A DNA stretch of 64,000 nt, taken from contig CALYLW010000057.1 in NCBI GenBank assembly GCA_944989445.1, positions 1,658,984 to 1,722,983 on the forward strand. Reading direction: 5' to 3'. The position numbers were made by a program, and so were the translations under genes. This DNA is from Ampullaceana balthica (Eukaryota; Mollusca; Gastropoda; Lymnaeidae). Shown in pieces: positions 1-14,700 of this stretch. The notes beneath the pieces were generated by a model, which was not told the origin of the DNA, made no database searches, and saw nothing but the letters and a program-made list of their open reading frames with translations. Each line of letters starts with the position of its first letter. The stretch's first letter is position 1.

Positions 1-312
1 GCTAACTGAAAATCCTACTTTTCCGCTGCAGCGGTTCTCATACTTAAGAAAAACTGAAGGATTATAATTAGATTTATTTTTCATTTCTTGATAACTTCCG
101 TGGACCGGCGGCTAATGGCCCACGGACCGGCGGCTAATGGCCCACGGACCGGTGGCTAATGGCCCACGGACCGGCGGCTAATGGCCCACGGACCGGCGGC
201 TAATGGCCCACGGACCGCCACCGGCCGGCGGACCACCACTTTCCGAAGCACTGATATGGAGTACGACAAGTTCTTCTGATGAGTTAATATTTATTATACA
301 TTTTTTCCTCAG
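1..312. other. Non-coding start of window, probably galectin intron or upstream DNA
   Basis: No coding exon is recognised before the splice acceptor at 311-312 or 319-320. The segment holds a short GC-rich minisatellite (101-226) in otherwise AT-rich sequence. The first visible galectin exon does not begin with a clear start methionine, so the true 5' end of the gene probably lies upstream of the window. Confidence 0.5.
101..226. repeat. 22-bp minisatellite, about 5.5 units
   Basis: The unit reads ggaccggcggctaatggccc followed by ac, repeated with one substitution (ggtgg for gcggc). It decays at its right edge into ccgccaccggccggcgg. It is far richer in GC than its surroundings. No function is implied. 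Confidence 0.9.
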
Positions 313-320
313 CTTTGCAG

Positions 321-2754
321 CAGGCGGGAACAGGTCTATACGATGCCATGGGTTATAAAGTAAGTCAATTTCATTGGCCGCTATTTCCTACTTAAGCTCA
401 CATATATATACTGTATACCCAGTAATGTAACTTGGAATCTCTGTCCTCAGCCTGTCATCATACACGCCGGGTTGGTTGATTTTCTCCGGTCTAATAAATA
501 ACTCCATGGCCATTTCATTGGTAACCAGAGCCATAATGACCAAAATATTGATGGTGAGCCCAAAATAACAGATAAGTTCATTTTTATTGGACTCGGAACA
601 CATTGAGTGACATCAATAACAATCTTCAATAACTGCTACTCGCATCATAGGAATAAGATAATCTAATATTAAAGAGGCCTAACCATAATGACGTGATTTT
701 GTGCCGATTTTTACCCCCCCCCTCCCCCCCCCCTCGTCACACTTTGGAACTTTGATTTAAATCTGCGCGCTTTGATGTGACGTCACAGCTTTTAAACACA
801 CCCCTCTCACTCGTCACACATCGTCACAAATGAAAATGTGTTTAACCCCTTCCTCACCCCACACCCGGTCTCTAGGTTTGTGACGTCATTTGTGGACGGC
901 CCCAAATACCAGCAAATAGTAGCACAGTTTTCAGTTACATCCATTTACAAGCAATATTTAATTTGAATCAAATGATATTTTTAAAAAATCATGAATAAGT
1001 CATTTGAAAAAGGAATTTAACATGTTAAAAGAAAAAGTCATTGTTAAAGTTTAAAAGGACGAAGTACAAATAGTTATGCATATACATTTTATTTAATAAT
1101 ATTTTTATTATTATTATTAAATATCCTTGAGATCAGTTGTTTAATTATCCTGAAATATTCCCATGGGAAAGGTGTGGCCTGGAGGGGATGGGTGGGGGGT
1201 GGGGCCCCAAGAACAATAATTACAATCAAAATAAATGGTTTGCTGTCACAGCCTCTTTATCTGCCATTGCCCTGATAGTATGAAATTACTGAAACCTTGC
1301 CAGAATACGTACCATTGTGTATGCTTGGGAGGAAAGATGTGTCGGTGTGATGGGGCGGGAGTTTAAGAAATAGTGTGAGGGAGGTTTATCAAATTTCAGA
1401 AATTCCAGTCTTAAAATGAAGCAATTTTTTGTTTAGGGTCTCAGTTTTGTTCTATATATATTATATATATACGAGCAACAAAGCACGTCCAAGGACGGGA
1501 ATAAGTGTCGGGCGACATGTGAAGTTCATGGTAGGTCATAACATCTACATCAACTTTGTCCAGAGAACCTACATCCCCCCCCCCACACCCATCTATCCAG
1601 AGACCCTCCCCCCCCCCACACCCTGGTCTGTCCAGATACCCTACCTCCCCTCCACCGCGAGTACGTCACGCTCCAGAGGGGGGGGAGGGAGTGTAAGAAA
1701 GTGTGACAGTTTGTGACAGGGGGGGGGATCCGGCCATGTGTGACGTCACGGTGTTTTATATTAAATTTTAATTATTTTGTTCCTAAAAGACTAAATTTTG
1801 TTCGAACGTGTGACGTACTTTAGGGGGGTGGGGTCCGAGATTTGTGATAGTTTGTGACAGGGGGGGGGGAGTTAACAATGATCAAAAATAGTGTGACGTA
1901 CTTAACGGACGGCCCCTTAATCGATTAATCGCTTACAAAATTGTTTAATCGATTAAAATTCGATTAAAATTTAAGAGAATATTTACAAATCCTTTTTTTC
2001 AATTTATTAATAAATAATTAATAATCATTTTTTTTACCTGCACAATTTTCCCGCGTATTATAATTAATTTATTTAAACGTGCAGACGTAAACAAACATGG
2101 CGACAAATGACTCGTTAAAACAAAAAAATGTCAATTACCTGTTTTTGTTTTTCCCTTGAGGTTTTTAGTTGTATCTGTATATGTGTTAAAATTAATCGTT
2201 AATTAATCGATTATACGGTTAATTTTTACAGATTAATCGAACAAAAATACCGAATAATTAATTGATCAAACGTTACAAATTTTAATCGATTAAAATTAGT
2301 TTGATCGATTAGAATGCTATAAAAATTTAAGAAAATATTTGCAATTTTTTTTTCTCCAATTTATTAAATAATTTATATTTTTGTTACTTACATACTTTTC
2401 CCTCGTATTATTATTATTTATTTAGACGTGCATACATAAACAAAACGGTTTTTCTTCATTATTTCTTGCATAGAAGTACGAATTTGTTGTGTTACGTCAC
2501 AAAATTTGGGAGCCATGGAATTAGCGCGACTTTACCGATTTCGCGAAATAATGAATCGTGACTTAACGGTATCTATATATGCGTTATACAAATATAATTA
2601 ATCGGAATTAATTGATTAGTTGATTAAATTTTGTCCCGATTAATCAAACAAAAATTTTTTTATTCTGTACCAGCCCTAATATAGGTTATATATATATATA
2701 TGAAATACGCTCCTTCTATACAGAAAATTATTGCGTACTGCATTTACTATTGTA

Positions 2755-2787
<33 letters not shown>

Positions 2788-5700
2788 ATATAAAGTTTCG
2801 AGTTTTGACGTGACGTCACATTTCTCAAACACCCGTCCTCCCCATCGTCACACATCGTCACAAATGTGTGGAGCCCCCACCCCACCGCCCCCTTCTTCTC
2901 TAGGTGCGTAACGTGATTTAAGGAAGGCCCAATAAACAAAAGCACAGAATGTATTAATAGTTAATAGATGAATAGCAACAAGATGGTTGTTAATGATTAA
3001 ACTGCATGATAAAGAACACATTCGTCAAAATCTTGCTGTTTATTTCTTGTTCTTGAGCCTCTAAATTTTCGTTTAACTTCTTAGTCTGGTTAAAGGGAAG
3101 CATAATTTATTGATTAGTACACCCAGAGACCAGGATTTTCTTTGATAGGCTCAGCAGGCCCACAGATGAACTCATGTACATATATTTATTTTTTTTAAAG
3201 TATATCTTTGATTTCTGTGCACTCGGCTATAGTGAGCAAAGCCCTACTATCAACCTGTGACCTGTGAAAGAGTTTTTTTGAAATTCATAATTACTGAGTT
3301 CAAAGACTAATCAATATTGTAATTTTAAAATTACATGATGACACTAAAACATCCTGATCTTTCTTACGTGTAATATATAATATTTTGCTAATGACTGTTT
3401 AAAATAAGAATAAAGGGTCGTCCATAAATGACGTCATGCACCAGGAAAGGGGAGGTCACGCATGTGTGACGAGGGGGAGGGGGGTGTTTAAGAAATGTGA
3501 CGTCACATCTAAACGCGCAACTTTTATTAGAATTTCGACTTAAAAATTTGATTGCTTGCAATTTATTTAATGATTTTTTCAATGGCTTTAAACGTGTTAC
3601 GATAATAGAGTGCAGCCTTAACACTAAATACATATTTAAATGACAAAAAAGTAACTTGCAGCATGCTAATTTTCAATTAGAAAACACGGCTTCGGTGGAG
3701 GGGGGGGGTCCAAGCTTTGCGACGACATATCGGAGGGGGGGGGGTCTAAGTTTTTTTGACGAAGTTGACGAGGGGTGAAAAAAAAAGTTAAAATCGGCCA
3801 AAATTGCGTGACGTCATTTATGGACGGCCCCTAATGGAATTATGAGGGGAATTTAGGAGACTGCTAAAGCCTACCTCATGCCTCTTGACATTTTGATATT
3901 TTCATTTATTATTATCATGTGTATGTTGTAATCCTCAGATAATCCTACCCTACACAGGTCACATACCGGGCGGTGTTCACGTGGGGACGGATGTCGTTAT
4001 CACGGGCAGGACACACATTAATTTTGACAGGTAGGAAGTTATCTATCACAAGCAACATAACACACAGATATGGAGTGTTGTGGGGGAATAGGGAGTGACT
4101 GTTTGGGGAATGGTGACGATGTTATTGTAACTGTTCCACTACAGATTAGTGTATGGTTGGGGGGGGGGTTGCATCATCCTACACCAGGAAATGGTGGATA
4201 TTTCCATATGCTATGAAAATTGTAAACGAAAGAGAGTTTTATAATGAATTCTAAGAAACCAATGCTCCTGGAACTTACTTTAATCTGATAGCCATAGTAA
4301 AAATATAATTTTAAAAAAAACAGTATTAGCAATGTTAAATATAAATCTAAATTTATTGTGGTGTAACTGAGAAAAAGCTTATCAAATAGGGGATAAAATA
4401 TTTCCAAATTTACTTCTTTTTGTTTCACTTGTGACAAAATTACCTAACGCTTGATACGAGCTTTTATTCATTGCCGCCATTTTATACATTGGAATTTGAA
4501 TTCACAACCTTTTCTAACATGTTTATTGAATTGTAACAAGCCTGCACTAGTAAACCTTTGTGTTTATTTTATATTTAGAATTCTACCAGATTGAGGGACA
4601 TTTTTTAGAAATTGAGGGACATTTTTAAAAATTAAGGGGACAATTTCTCAAGGAAGAATCAATGAGATAAAAACTTATTTTATTTTATTGCACATCTTTC
4701 CTTGGGCACAAAGTTTTTTGCTTGAATGTGTTGGTCTTAATGGTGTATGTTCAAAGTGTGGAGCTGTGTGATATATCAAATGACAAACTTTCTGTATAGT
4801 CAGGTGGTTGCACAGAAATGTATCTCTTTTATTTTCTTTAAAAGACTTTAAGCAAAAGTAGGTCTAACAAGCCGCCAAAGTACATGGCTGGTGTGATAAG
4901 ACTGGTCCTTGTCGATCACGGCCGACAAAACAACACCATGATTTTATGTTTATTCCTTCAAATCTGCGGCGCTTATCTGTCCATAAAGCCTTGATATAAT
5001 GACATTATCTTATGATCTATTCTTTAAGCCCCAGGAAGCCAGTGTATATCTCTAAGTGTCGGTTTAATTTGTATGACTTGCTCAATCTCTGTACAATTCC
5101 CACTGCAATGATGTGTATATATACTTTCTGGGTTCTCTGCAGTTGACTTTGAGGCGATCCCCTAAGACTACTGATACTGCAACAGAGTCTAGATTGTATC
5201 AGTAAACTTCTAGAGCATTTGCTGTTCTCTTATTTAGATGACCGTGAGAGACGTGTTGTTGTGTTTACATTGTATGAGAATGCATGACGTGACCTAGTAT
5301 GAAACACGTGGTTTGTGATGTGAACTCTAAGCGTGCGTGGTCAAGGGCTGGGAGGATTGCTGACTATATATAGACGGTTCAAGAGGCAACCGAGGTTGAT
5401 TGCATACGAGCTGATTAGGTGGTTGATTGTACAGTTGATTACAGTGGATTGTATATAGTGATTAAAGACACTTGTTAACCAGACAATGTTTACCTCAGAA
5501 CCAGTTTGGAAGGTCATTGTCAGCTAACTGTCGATATAAAAGTCTAGATCTCTGATGGTGTTGGACAAAGGTATGTCAGAAGTGCCAACTTTTATCGACT
5601 ATATTTCTACTTTCCTCAAATTGGCACCAGAGCCATGCAGAGATAATGGCTTCCTTCTTATCCTCATTCAATTTCAATCTGTTTGATGCCATCCACGATT

Positions 5701-8700
5701 TTACAAGGCAGCAGTCTTTAACAGCCTCAACAGCTCAACGGCTCCAGGTGAAAACTCCTCTAAAGCTGTGCGTCATCTGCAAGTTAACCCATCTAGCTGG
5801 CTCGTGTAGAGGGAGACAAAAATCGGTCCTAAAAATGAGCCCTGCGATACGCCACAAATTAGGACTCTGTCTCATTGGAAGATGAATCGTTCACCACAAC
5901 ATATTGTGTTCTGTCAGTGAAATGAAGTTGCAGAGATTCCAACATCATTACGTCTTGATAACAGAACCACATGGTTGATCACACCACTGAAGTACAATTG
6001 GACAAAGATGGGCAGATCACCACGGTCAGCACTACAAAGAACATCATTCATGACACAGATTGTAGCTGTCTGGAAACTTATCAGTATGCAAATTATCAGT
6101 TATTATCCATGTTATTTCCTCAGGTTCAGCATCAACCTATGCTCAGGACCCAGTCTTGACCACGACTGTGCTTTCCACTTCAACCCAAGATTTAATGATG
6201 GCAAGGTGGTCCGGAATCATAAACAGTTTTGTATATGGGGTAAAGAAGAAACCTCTGGCGGGATGCCATTCCACAGAGGTCATACATTTGAAGTACACTT
6301 GAAGGTGGAGCCCCATGCATACAAGGTAAAATGTGATACTAAAATAATTATATTTAGCAAATAACACAAAATTTCATTTACAAAATGGTAAATAATTGTT
6401 AACTTAATTCATGGCAGTGATCTTTTATATGGAGAATAAAAAGCTCTTTTGATCATCTAATACACTGAGAATTTTAAAACAAAAGACAATGAATGAATGG
6501 ATAAGCATATTAAACGCAATAATATTCTGTATAGTATAGAAAGATAGTCTGTAACAGATAAGATCTTATCTTATCTATACAGACGCTCCTTCTATGCAGA
6601 AGATAATTGCGTCCACAGACCATGACAGATGATCTGTTGGCAAGTGATGCAGCGTTCACAGGCCATGGCATTGAGGGTTCCACGCATTACCCAGCCGCCT
6701 AGCTAGTGTCAGGTACCCATTCGGAGCTGGGTGACTCAGGGACGCCCTAGGCCCCGGGAACAGATCCTTGCCTTGACATGGATCCGAACCCGTGACCATC
6801 GGTACGCCAGTCGAGATAGTATAAATGTATTCCCTCATATTAGTTCGACATACTAAAAACATTTTGTTTTACTATTCTCTAATGATAGTCACTGCTTCTA
6901 TTCTTTCTACCTAACTTAACCAACCCTAATATATCAGCCTGATAAGCAGCAAGAATTTATGTCCATTTCCATAATAAACCTCGTTAGTAAATAATGCTTT
7001 GTTTTCTAAAGCTATTGCAAATAACAGATGTATTTCCACTAGAATGCTTCATGCACCATACAAACTGAAAGTGAAATTAGGTCAAATACTTCAAGGAAAG
7101 TAGAGTGTGAAATGTGTATATCTTAGAATATCTACATTGTATATATAACAAATAGTGAAAATATTTTTAAAATTAAATTTATAGCACTTAATTATTTTTG
7201 TGTATTCGAAAAAGTACATATACTCATTAAATTACATTTTACATTAAAATACAAAGTATGTAGTATCAGTGGCGTCACTAGGGGGGTGCGGAGGGGGCGG
7301 GCCGCCCCGGGTGACACCCATCAGGGGGTGACACCCAAGCCTAAAATTTACTGTGTACGATTTTATGTCAGAAAAAAAAGAAGACACATTTTTTTCATCT
7401 AGAAAGAAATTGAGAAATACAATGAAATACGTTTAAACCGAAAACTTATTAATAAAATAAAATATCATTTAACAGGCAATAATAAAACGTCTCCACAAAC
7501 TACCATAAAACTAATTAGGAAAAAAAATAAAATAAAAAGCCCACAATTAAAAGAAGGTTGGACATAAAAGAAGCCGTGTCTTTCGTTTTAGAAGAAAATC
7601 CAACATACTGGGCTTTGACATACCGACACACGATGTCAGACTGTGAGACAAATCCCAACGCACTACTTCCTCCACGACAGTTGTGGGGGGGGGGATAAAA
7701 TTTATATTTAAAAAAAGATAGGTTTTCTTTGTCTTTTTTTATTTATAGGAAAATAAGGTATTTAACGTGTTTGAGTTATTATTATTTTAAATTTATAATT
7801 ATTAAACATGCATATCTATGTTAATGTAATGTACTCTAAGAAACATGATTTTCGTATTTTTCTTGAGTATAGGTACTTTTTAAAAGAACCTTTAACACTA
7901 AATTAATTTCACATAAAAACATTTCAGTCTTTTCGATTTCGTATGAAACGATTTTCACTGATAGATCGGGGGATGCGTACTATCGGCAGCCGAAGTAAAA
8001 TTGATTTTGAACGACGCGATCAGAACCGCACCTGCAGCGACGCATTTTTAACGTTGAAAACCGTCTGGTCTGAACATTATAAAGCATATTACTGAATATA
8101 TAATCTATTAAATTCAAGTATTTTGTCTACAATTCATGATTCCACATTCTTGGAGCAGCAAAGGTAAGCCAGTTGAATCCTTTATTTAATTTTGTTAAAA
8201 CAGGGAAAGATAGTGAGAATTTTCTTGAATTATTTTTGAGTCAAAATGCCACATTATAGTATACCTTTTCCTGGTTAAATAATTCATAATAATGATTGAC
8301 TAATTTTTAAAGAAAGTTACAAAAGTATGCCAAATGATACTTACATTTTGGACACGTTCAAAAGTTAGACGAATTTTAGAAAATTTAATGTTCTTTTAAA
8401 GTATGACAGACAAGACTTAAACTTTAAAAAATGTCATTAAATTAATTAACTAACTTTTTTTCAATTTAAGGCTTGTTTGACATTCGTCCCCTAGAATGAC
8501 AATGTTCTAAGTTGAGTTTTTGACAAAAATGAGTTATTGCCGCTGGGATATTGTCCATGTTTCAATCTATCATAGCACAAATTTTGAAAGTTGTATCCTG
8601 AGACAATTTTGTAGGTAGTACAAAATAACAAGGTCCTAACTCAATATAGGTCTATCAAACATCACATAGAACATTATTCTAGGAGAGCGAATGTTGGGAA

Positions 8701-11700
8701 CATTGTCCTTCTTTAAATAATAAATTTTGGCACATGTATGTCATTAAAGAGCGCACGATGAAAGTGAATGAAATTAAAAAAACAACACAAACGAATCGTG
8801 TAGTGAAAACAATAGATTTGAGCTTTATTATTAAACAAATACAAAGCTCAACGTTACACCTTTCACAATTTGTGCTATGATCGATTGAAACATGGACAAT
8901 ATCCCAGCGCTTTTAAAATCAGAACAACTTGGAGTTTCAGGAGAGAACAGACACAGGTTGAAGAAAAGGGTGACAGGTGAGAAAACAAGAGATGCTGGAC
9001 TAACGCTGCAAGAAGAAAACAAAAGCTCGATGTTTGAGTGTATTGATCGTTTCCATTCTGAACTCCAGATCAGATCAAGTGCAATCAAGGAAGTAGCAAC
9101 CATGTTTAAGGCTGTTCAAGCCAAAAGCTTGATATCTTCCACTGAAGAAGAATTACTAAAGTCCATTCCAAGGTTGTCCACTTTCTATGATGAGTTGTCA
9201 GAGGAAGAGCTTTTATTAGAAATACCAAGGCTGAGAAGACACCTGAAGGCAGCAGAGATCGATCTCAAAGAGGCTGAAGACTGGTCCGTACTTGGCGTTT
9301 TGAAATTTGTAGCTGAATGGGACTTCATAGAATCTCTCCCCTATCTCACATTGAGTTTACGATAATTTGTTACAATCTGTGTGTCTGTGGCTTCATGTGA
9401 AAGGAGTTTTTCAAAGCTAAAGCTTATAAAGAATTATTTGCGATCTACAATGGGGCAGTCAAGTCTTTCTGATCTTGCCATGTTATCCATTGAGAGTGAT
9501 TCGGCACAAGAACTCGATTTCGATGACGTTATAAACAAGTTTTCAGTTTTAAAGGCCAGAAAAGCTAAATTCTGATTCTTTAAATATGTTTAATGACATT
9601 GTATTTTAAATTATTACATATTATTCTGATAGTTGCAGATTTTGCAAACCCAAAACAGAACGGTTACAACCTTACCTCATTTGAAGTTGTGCTGTAATGG
9701 TTGGTAATATAATCTAATTTTGGTAATGTAATGTAATGGTAAATTTTAATGGAACCCAATGTAGATGCAAATTTGTGAAATTTGAAAAAATAACAGTTAT
9801 TTAACAATTTTACTTAAAATTTATAATTTTATGTTAAAATAAAAAATTTAAAATTAACATTTTTCCTATTTAGTTCTTAGTTTTTAAATGTTACAATATT
9901 TTACCTATCGACTTTGCCTTTGTAACAAACATGTGATCTATATTTTCAAACGTTACTAACGAATCTGTGTGTTCCCGGTATTTGGCAGACTCGAGGAGAT
10001 TTATGGGGCAAGTCGTGGGGGAGGGGGGTGACACCAAGAGCTACCGCCCCGGGTGACACCAACCCTAGTGACGCCTCTGTGTAGTATTGCTTTAATAATA
10101 TCAATGAACTCAAATATGAACAAGAACTTTAAAATATATATTTAATACAAAATTGGCATTAAAAAAAAATTTTAAAATAGGCTTGGTCATTATTTACCGG
10201 AAGTCTAATAATAGACTCGATCTATAACTAGGTCACCGCCTGAGGTGCCGTAAGGTCAAGTAGTGAATATTTATTCATAACTATTAGAGGGAATGCGCTC
10301 ATTGAAATTATCTAAAACTTGTTCAAAAGCTTGATTTTATAGAATTTTAAATAAAATATAAGGTCATATTATTTGATATATTATAATAATGCGAAATAGA
10401 GCTTCCTTGCGAGAGTGAATTTAATATTAATATGTAAATATACAGTCGTAGTTACGAATTTGAACGCTTACACTCATCTTTAAATAATTTAAAATACTAT
10501 GTTACGGCTTATTTATTAAAGTTTTAAGTCTTCGACATTTTAATAACTTTTTTCAGCTGCAAAACTGAGTGAGAAGAAATATATTTTTTGTCCAAATTAG
10601 CACCTGGAACATCGTTTTCAGATAGCACTATAACACTATTAAACACACTGTTGCTAGCCATGTTTGAGAAAGTTTGACCTTACTGACAACGAAGAGCCTA
10701 ATAAAACAAACCCGTAAAAACAAAGTTTTTGACTATAAATCCCTTATATATGAGACATAACTAACAGTATTGATTATTTTCAAACATTTACAGACTGAAT
10801 CTGTCTTAACTCAACTTTGCATCATAACCCTAGTGGGGGGAGGGGTGGGTGGGGGGAGGGGTGGGTGTGGGGAGGGGTGGGGGGAGGGGTGGGTAGGGGA
10901 GAGGGGAAAAGTCTGGTCACCGATTCACTTGACCGAGCTCAGAGTGACACGTAAAATGTAAACAAAAGCGCCCGTCGCTTCGTTGGGTCGCCTCAATGCG
11001 TCAGCTCAAAATTTCACGTGGCAAAAAAACAATAACAAATGTGAATTTAAATTGCATACCTCATATAAGGATAAACTAAAAATGCATTAATTTAATTACG
11101 GTACGTTCGATCGATCTGAAATTTTGATACGATGCATTGTTAGGTTAGACGGGTCCGTGTGCCAAATTTCAGTTCGATCGGACCATGGGAAGTTGGTCAT
11201 TTTTGACTTCTGTTTTTCCGCCCGCCGAGCCCAAGACAGAGAGAGAGAGAGAGACGGCCGTGAAGTTAATATAAGGGATTTAAAAATAGATATGACCGAA
11301 TGGCCTATGACGCGTTGGGGTCACAGAAATGATCAAGCCTATTGAAATTATTTTTTGGGGTGGATTTGGAATTAAAGTATCTTTCCCCTCTTGTCTTATC
11401 TTATCTGCTCCTCCTATACAAAAGATTATTTCGTCCTACGCTTATCCATGGTTTATGTGTAGTCTTGCAATTTTATTCGAATTTAAAATGTTGATTAGTG
11501 TTGGTTATCCTGGTTTCCTGAGGCAACCCATTCCACGTCTGAATTCCGGATGGGAAGAACGATAATTTGTATGTGTTTGTTCTTGCATATGGAATAAGAA
11601 AAGTGTTTTTATCCCTATATCTGAGGGTTCCATTGATTGATTATCTTTGTGTTGTATTTCCAAGTTAGAATTAATTGCCTTATGTAGTATTACTACTCTT

Positions 11701-14700
11701 ATTTGTTCCTATATTCTCTATTGTTTCAAGGTTTAGTGATATTTAACTAATGGTGTTACTCTTGTCAGCTTTGAATACTCTCCAGTATTGAATATGGCAG
11801 CTCCTTTTTGAATTTGATCTAGTTTATCAATGTTTTCTTTTGGTGGATGTGTCCCATACGGAAGATGCGTATTCTAGAACAAGTCTCACCAAAGAAATGT
11901 AGCATTTCATTTTTATATTTTTTAATGATTACGTCTGTAGAAGTTTCTCTATATAAATCCTAAGGTTTTGTTTCATTTTGTCAGAGTGGACTGTTATTTT
12001 CCAAATTTCGAAAAGCAAAATCTTTTGTTTTGAGAGATTTTTGTTTTGTATTAAGCGAAAAAATATTATTAAAATAGTTCGCCTGGAACAATTATTTCCT
12101 GTTGCTTGGTAATTTATTGTAAGCTTTCCCATTTAAACATATTTCACTGTGTGTGTGTTTGTATATATTTTATTGAAAGTTAACTTTGTTAGTGATTTTG
12201 AAAAAGAGATAGGAAAGAAGACGCAAGGTAAATGTTTTGTTGCCCGACTCTAGAATGTATGAAAGGAACTACATTTAAGTACTTCAATATTTTCCTCAGG
12301 TGACCATCGATGATCGTCATTTTTGTGATTTTCCTCACCGCCTTACAAAAGAAAGCGTACACTATATATTCATTGATGGTGACGTCACAATCGACTTCAT
12401 ACAATTCCAAGGTGGGAAAGCTTCTGTAAGTTTAACACTTTGTTAAATAAATGAAATGTATTCCAGGGTTATCTATTTCCTATTTTGTAAGAAAAGTGAT
12501 CTTTTTATTTAGTTTTATTTGTTTTTGTCTAGTTGATCATTGAGCCAGGCTTTTTGTCGAAACCTTCTATCCTGTCAGGCCTTAAGTTTCATTATCTAAA
12601 AGGCTGATTGCAGTCTCACCCATATTTTGTCATATATAATTTATAATATATGGTAATAAGAAAGTGAAAACAATAAAGTAACAATGGGAAATTAAGAATG
12701 TAACATCTAACGCGTTTTTAAATTCTGAACCTCTTAGTCTAATGTAAAAGAAAATATATTGTTATTTTTAAAATACAAAATAAAAAAAGGATCAAAACAT
12801 TTTATTATTTACCTTTTTTTATTTTGGTCTTATTTTTTAAAATCTCCCTCTTCCAAGGGAGATAATATATTTTTACAATACCTATACTCCTTAATTTCTT
12901 CTTAATATATATATGCCCCACGAGGGGGGTGGGGAATGTAATAATCCTTTTTGTTTTTATTGTGTTACATGTTTGTAATGTTTGATCTTTTTTTTTAATT
13001 TTACATTACAGCTTCCCTCTGCCCCAAGTTTTCAGCCTCCAGCAGTAAGTTTACAATACATTAATCGTTTTTTTTATTATTTTCATTGTGTCATCCTATC
13101 CTATCTGCTAAAAACAGCCTTTTACATAGCATATTTTTGTGTCCTACTCTTCTCCATGGCTTATGTCTAGTCTTGCATTTTTATTAGTTTGAAATGTTGA
13201 TAGTGTGTTCGCTTTCATGGTTGCCTCAGGCAACCCATTCCACGTCCGAACTTCGAACAGGAAGAATGAGAATTTGTGTGTGTTTATTCTTGCATATGCA
13301 ATAAGAGAAGTGTTTTTATGCCTATGTCTATCTGATTTATCTGAGGGCTATATTAGATTATCTTCGTGTTTTATTTCTAAGTTAGAATTAATTGATTTAT
13401 GTATTATTACTACTTTGCTCTTTGTTCTTCTATCCTCTAAGGTTTCAAAGATTTAATGATTAAATTAATGGAGTTTACACTTTTCATTTTTGTTTTTCAC
13501 CATTTTAGCTACATTTTAAAAAAATATTTTATCATAAAAATCAGAAAAGCATGTGGCAGACAACTCAAATTCTAAATTCTGATTATATTAACTGCCAGTT
13601 ATCCTATGAAAATTGTAACTCCTGTTGCACAAGTCAAATAATCTCTAAATACTATTATATGTATTATTATTATAAAGAGATCAAGCTTGCTCAAAATCTT
13701 TTTTTAAGCTAACGGTAAATCCTATTAGATAAAAAGTCTTTGGAACAGCAGCCAAAGTATGAGTCAAAAATCGAATATCAACTGATTTCATTTCAAAATA
13801 ATCAACATTAAAAACACTTTTTAAAAACTAGTCTTATATTAAAAATACACTAATTTTCTACTTTTTAGTCTACGCATTTTACAGTAAGTGCAAAGCCAGC
13901 TTACCTTTTGACTATAAATCCCTTATATATGAGACATAACTAAAAGTAGTGACTATGTTTAAACGCGACATTTACAGACTGAAACACAATTATCTCCCCT
14001 GGTTTTAAAAACTGGGCGCAGGGACGGTAGGGGGTGTGAACTATGACGGTCGGCGTCAACGCGTGAACAGTGCACGTGAAAAAATTATAAACAAATAGTT
14101 GGACGGTTCCGATTAAGCTTACAAAGCAAGTTAATATAAGACTAGTAATAATAAGAGTTATTTTTAAATAAATCATTGAAATAAAACAAACCCGTAAAAA
14201 CAAAGTTTTTGACTATAAATCCCTTATATATGAGACATAACTAACAGTATTGATTATTTTAAAACGCGACAAACATTTACAGACTGAATCTGTCTTAACT
14301 CAACTTTGCTTCATAACCCTTGGGGGGGGGAGTCTGGTCAACGATCGCTGGTCCGAGCTCAGCGTGACACGTAAACAAAAGCACGCCAGTACTTCGATGG
14401 GTCGCGTCAACTCAAACTCACACGTGGGAAAAAAACCAATAACAAACCGTGAATTTGAATTACATTTCTTATATAAGGATAAACTAAAAATGCATTAATT
14501 TAATTACGGTACGATCGATCGATCTGAAATTTTGATACGATGCATTGTTAAGTGAGACGGGTCCGTGTGCCAAATTTCAGCTCGATCGGATCACGGGAAG
14601 TGGGTCATTTTTGACTTTTGTTTTTTTCCCCGCCCAAGACAGAGAGACAATTAGACATCTGTCTGATCTCTAAAATGAAAGAGCAGATAACGAAATGTTG

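Larger units (their letters stand above)
7267..10079. mobile_element. hAT DNA transposon (hAT-1), inactive, in galectin intron
   Basis: The left terminus is CAGTGGCGTCACTAGGG. The right terminus, read on the minus strand, is CAGAGGCGTCACTAGGG. The subterminal CGCCCCGGGTGACACC motif also occurs at both ends. The element is flanked by a perfect 8-bp duplication TGTAGTAT, as expected for hAT. It is about 2.8 kb, but only the C-terminal third of a transposase is recognisable (8892-9578), so it is an internally deleted, decayed copy. It lies in the third visible intron of the galectin gene. Confidence 0.9.

Noticed and set aside
1429..1716. A 95-codon plus-strand ORF
   Set aside because: It runs through polyC/polyG MITE sequence, is Pro/Gly-rich by composition only, and has no domain.
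5646..5885. Short ORF MASFLSSFNFNLFDAIHDFT after a possible primer-binding site
   Set aside because: Too short and without a recognised Gag or other motif; kept only as context for a tentative LTR remnant.
10830..10905. G-rich run as a possible G-quadruplex regulatory element
   Set aside because: It is a simple-sequence expansion inside a MITE; the same place in the copy at 14320 is much shorter, so no conserved structure is indicated.
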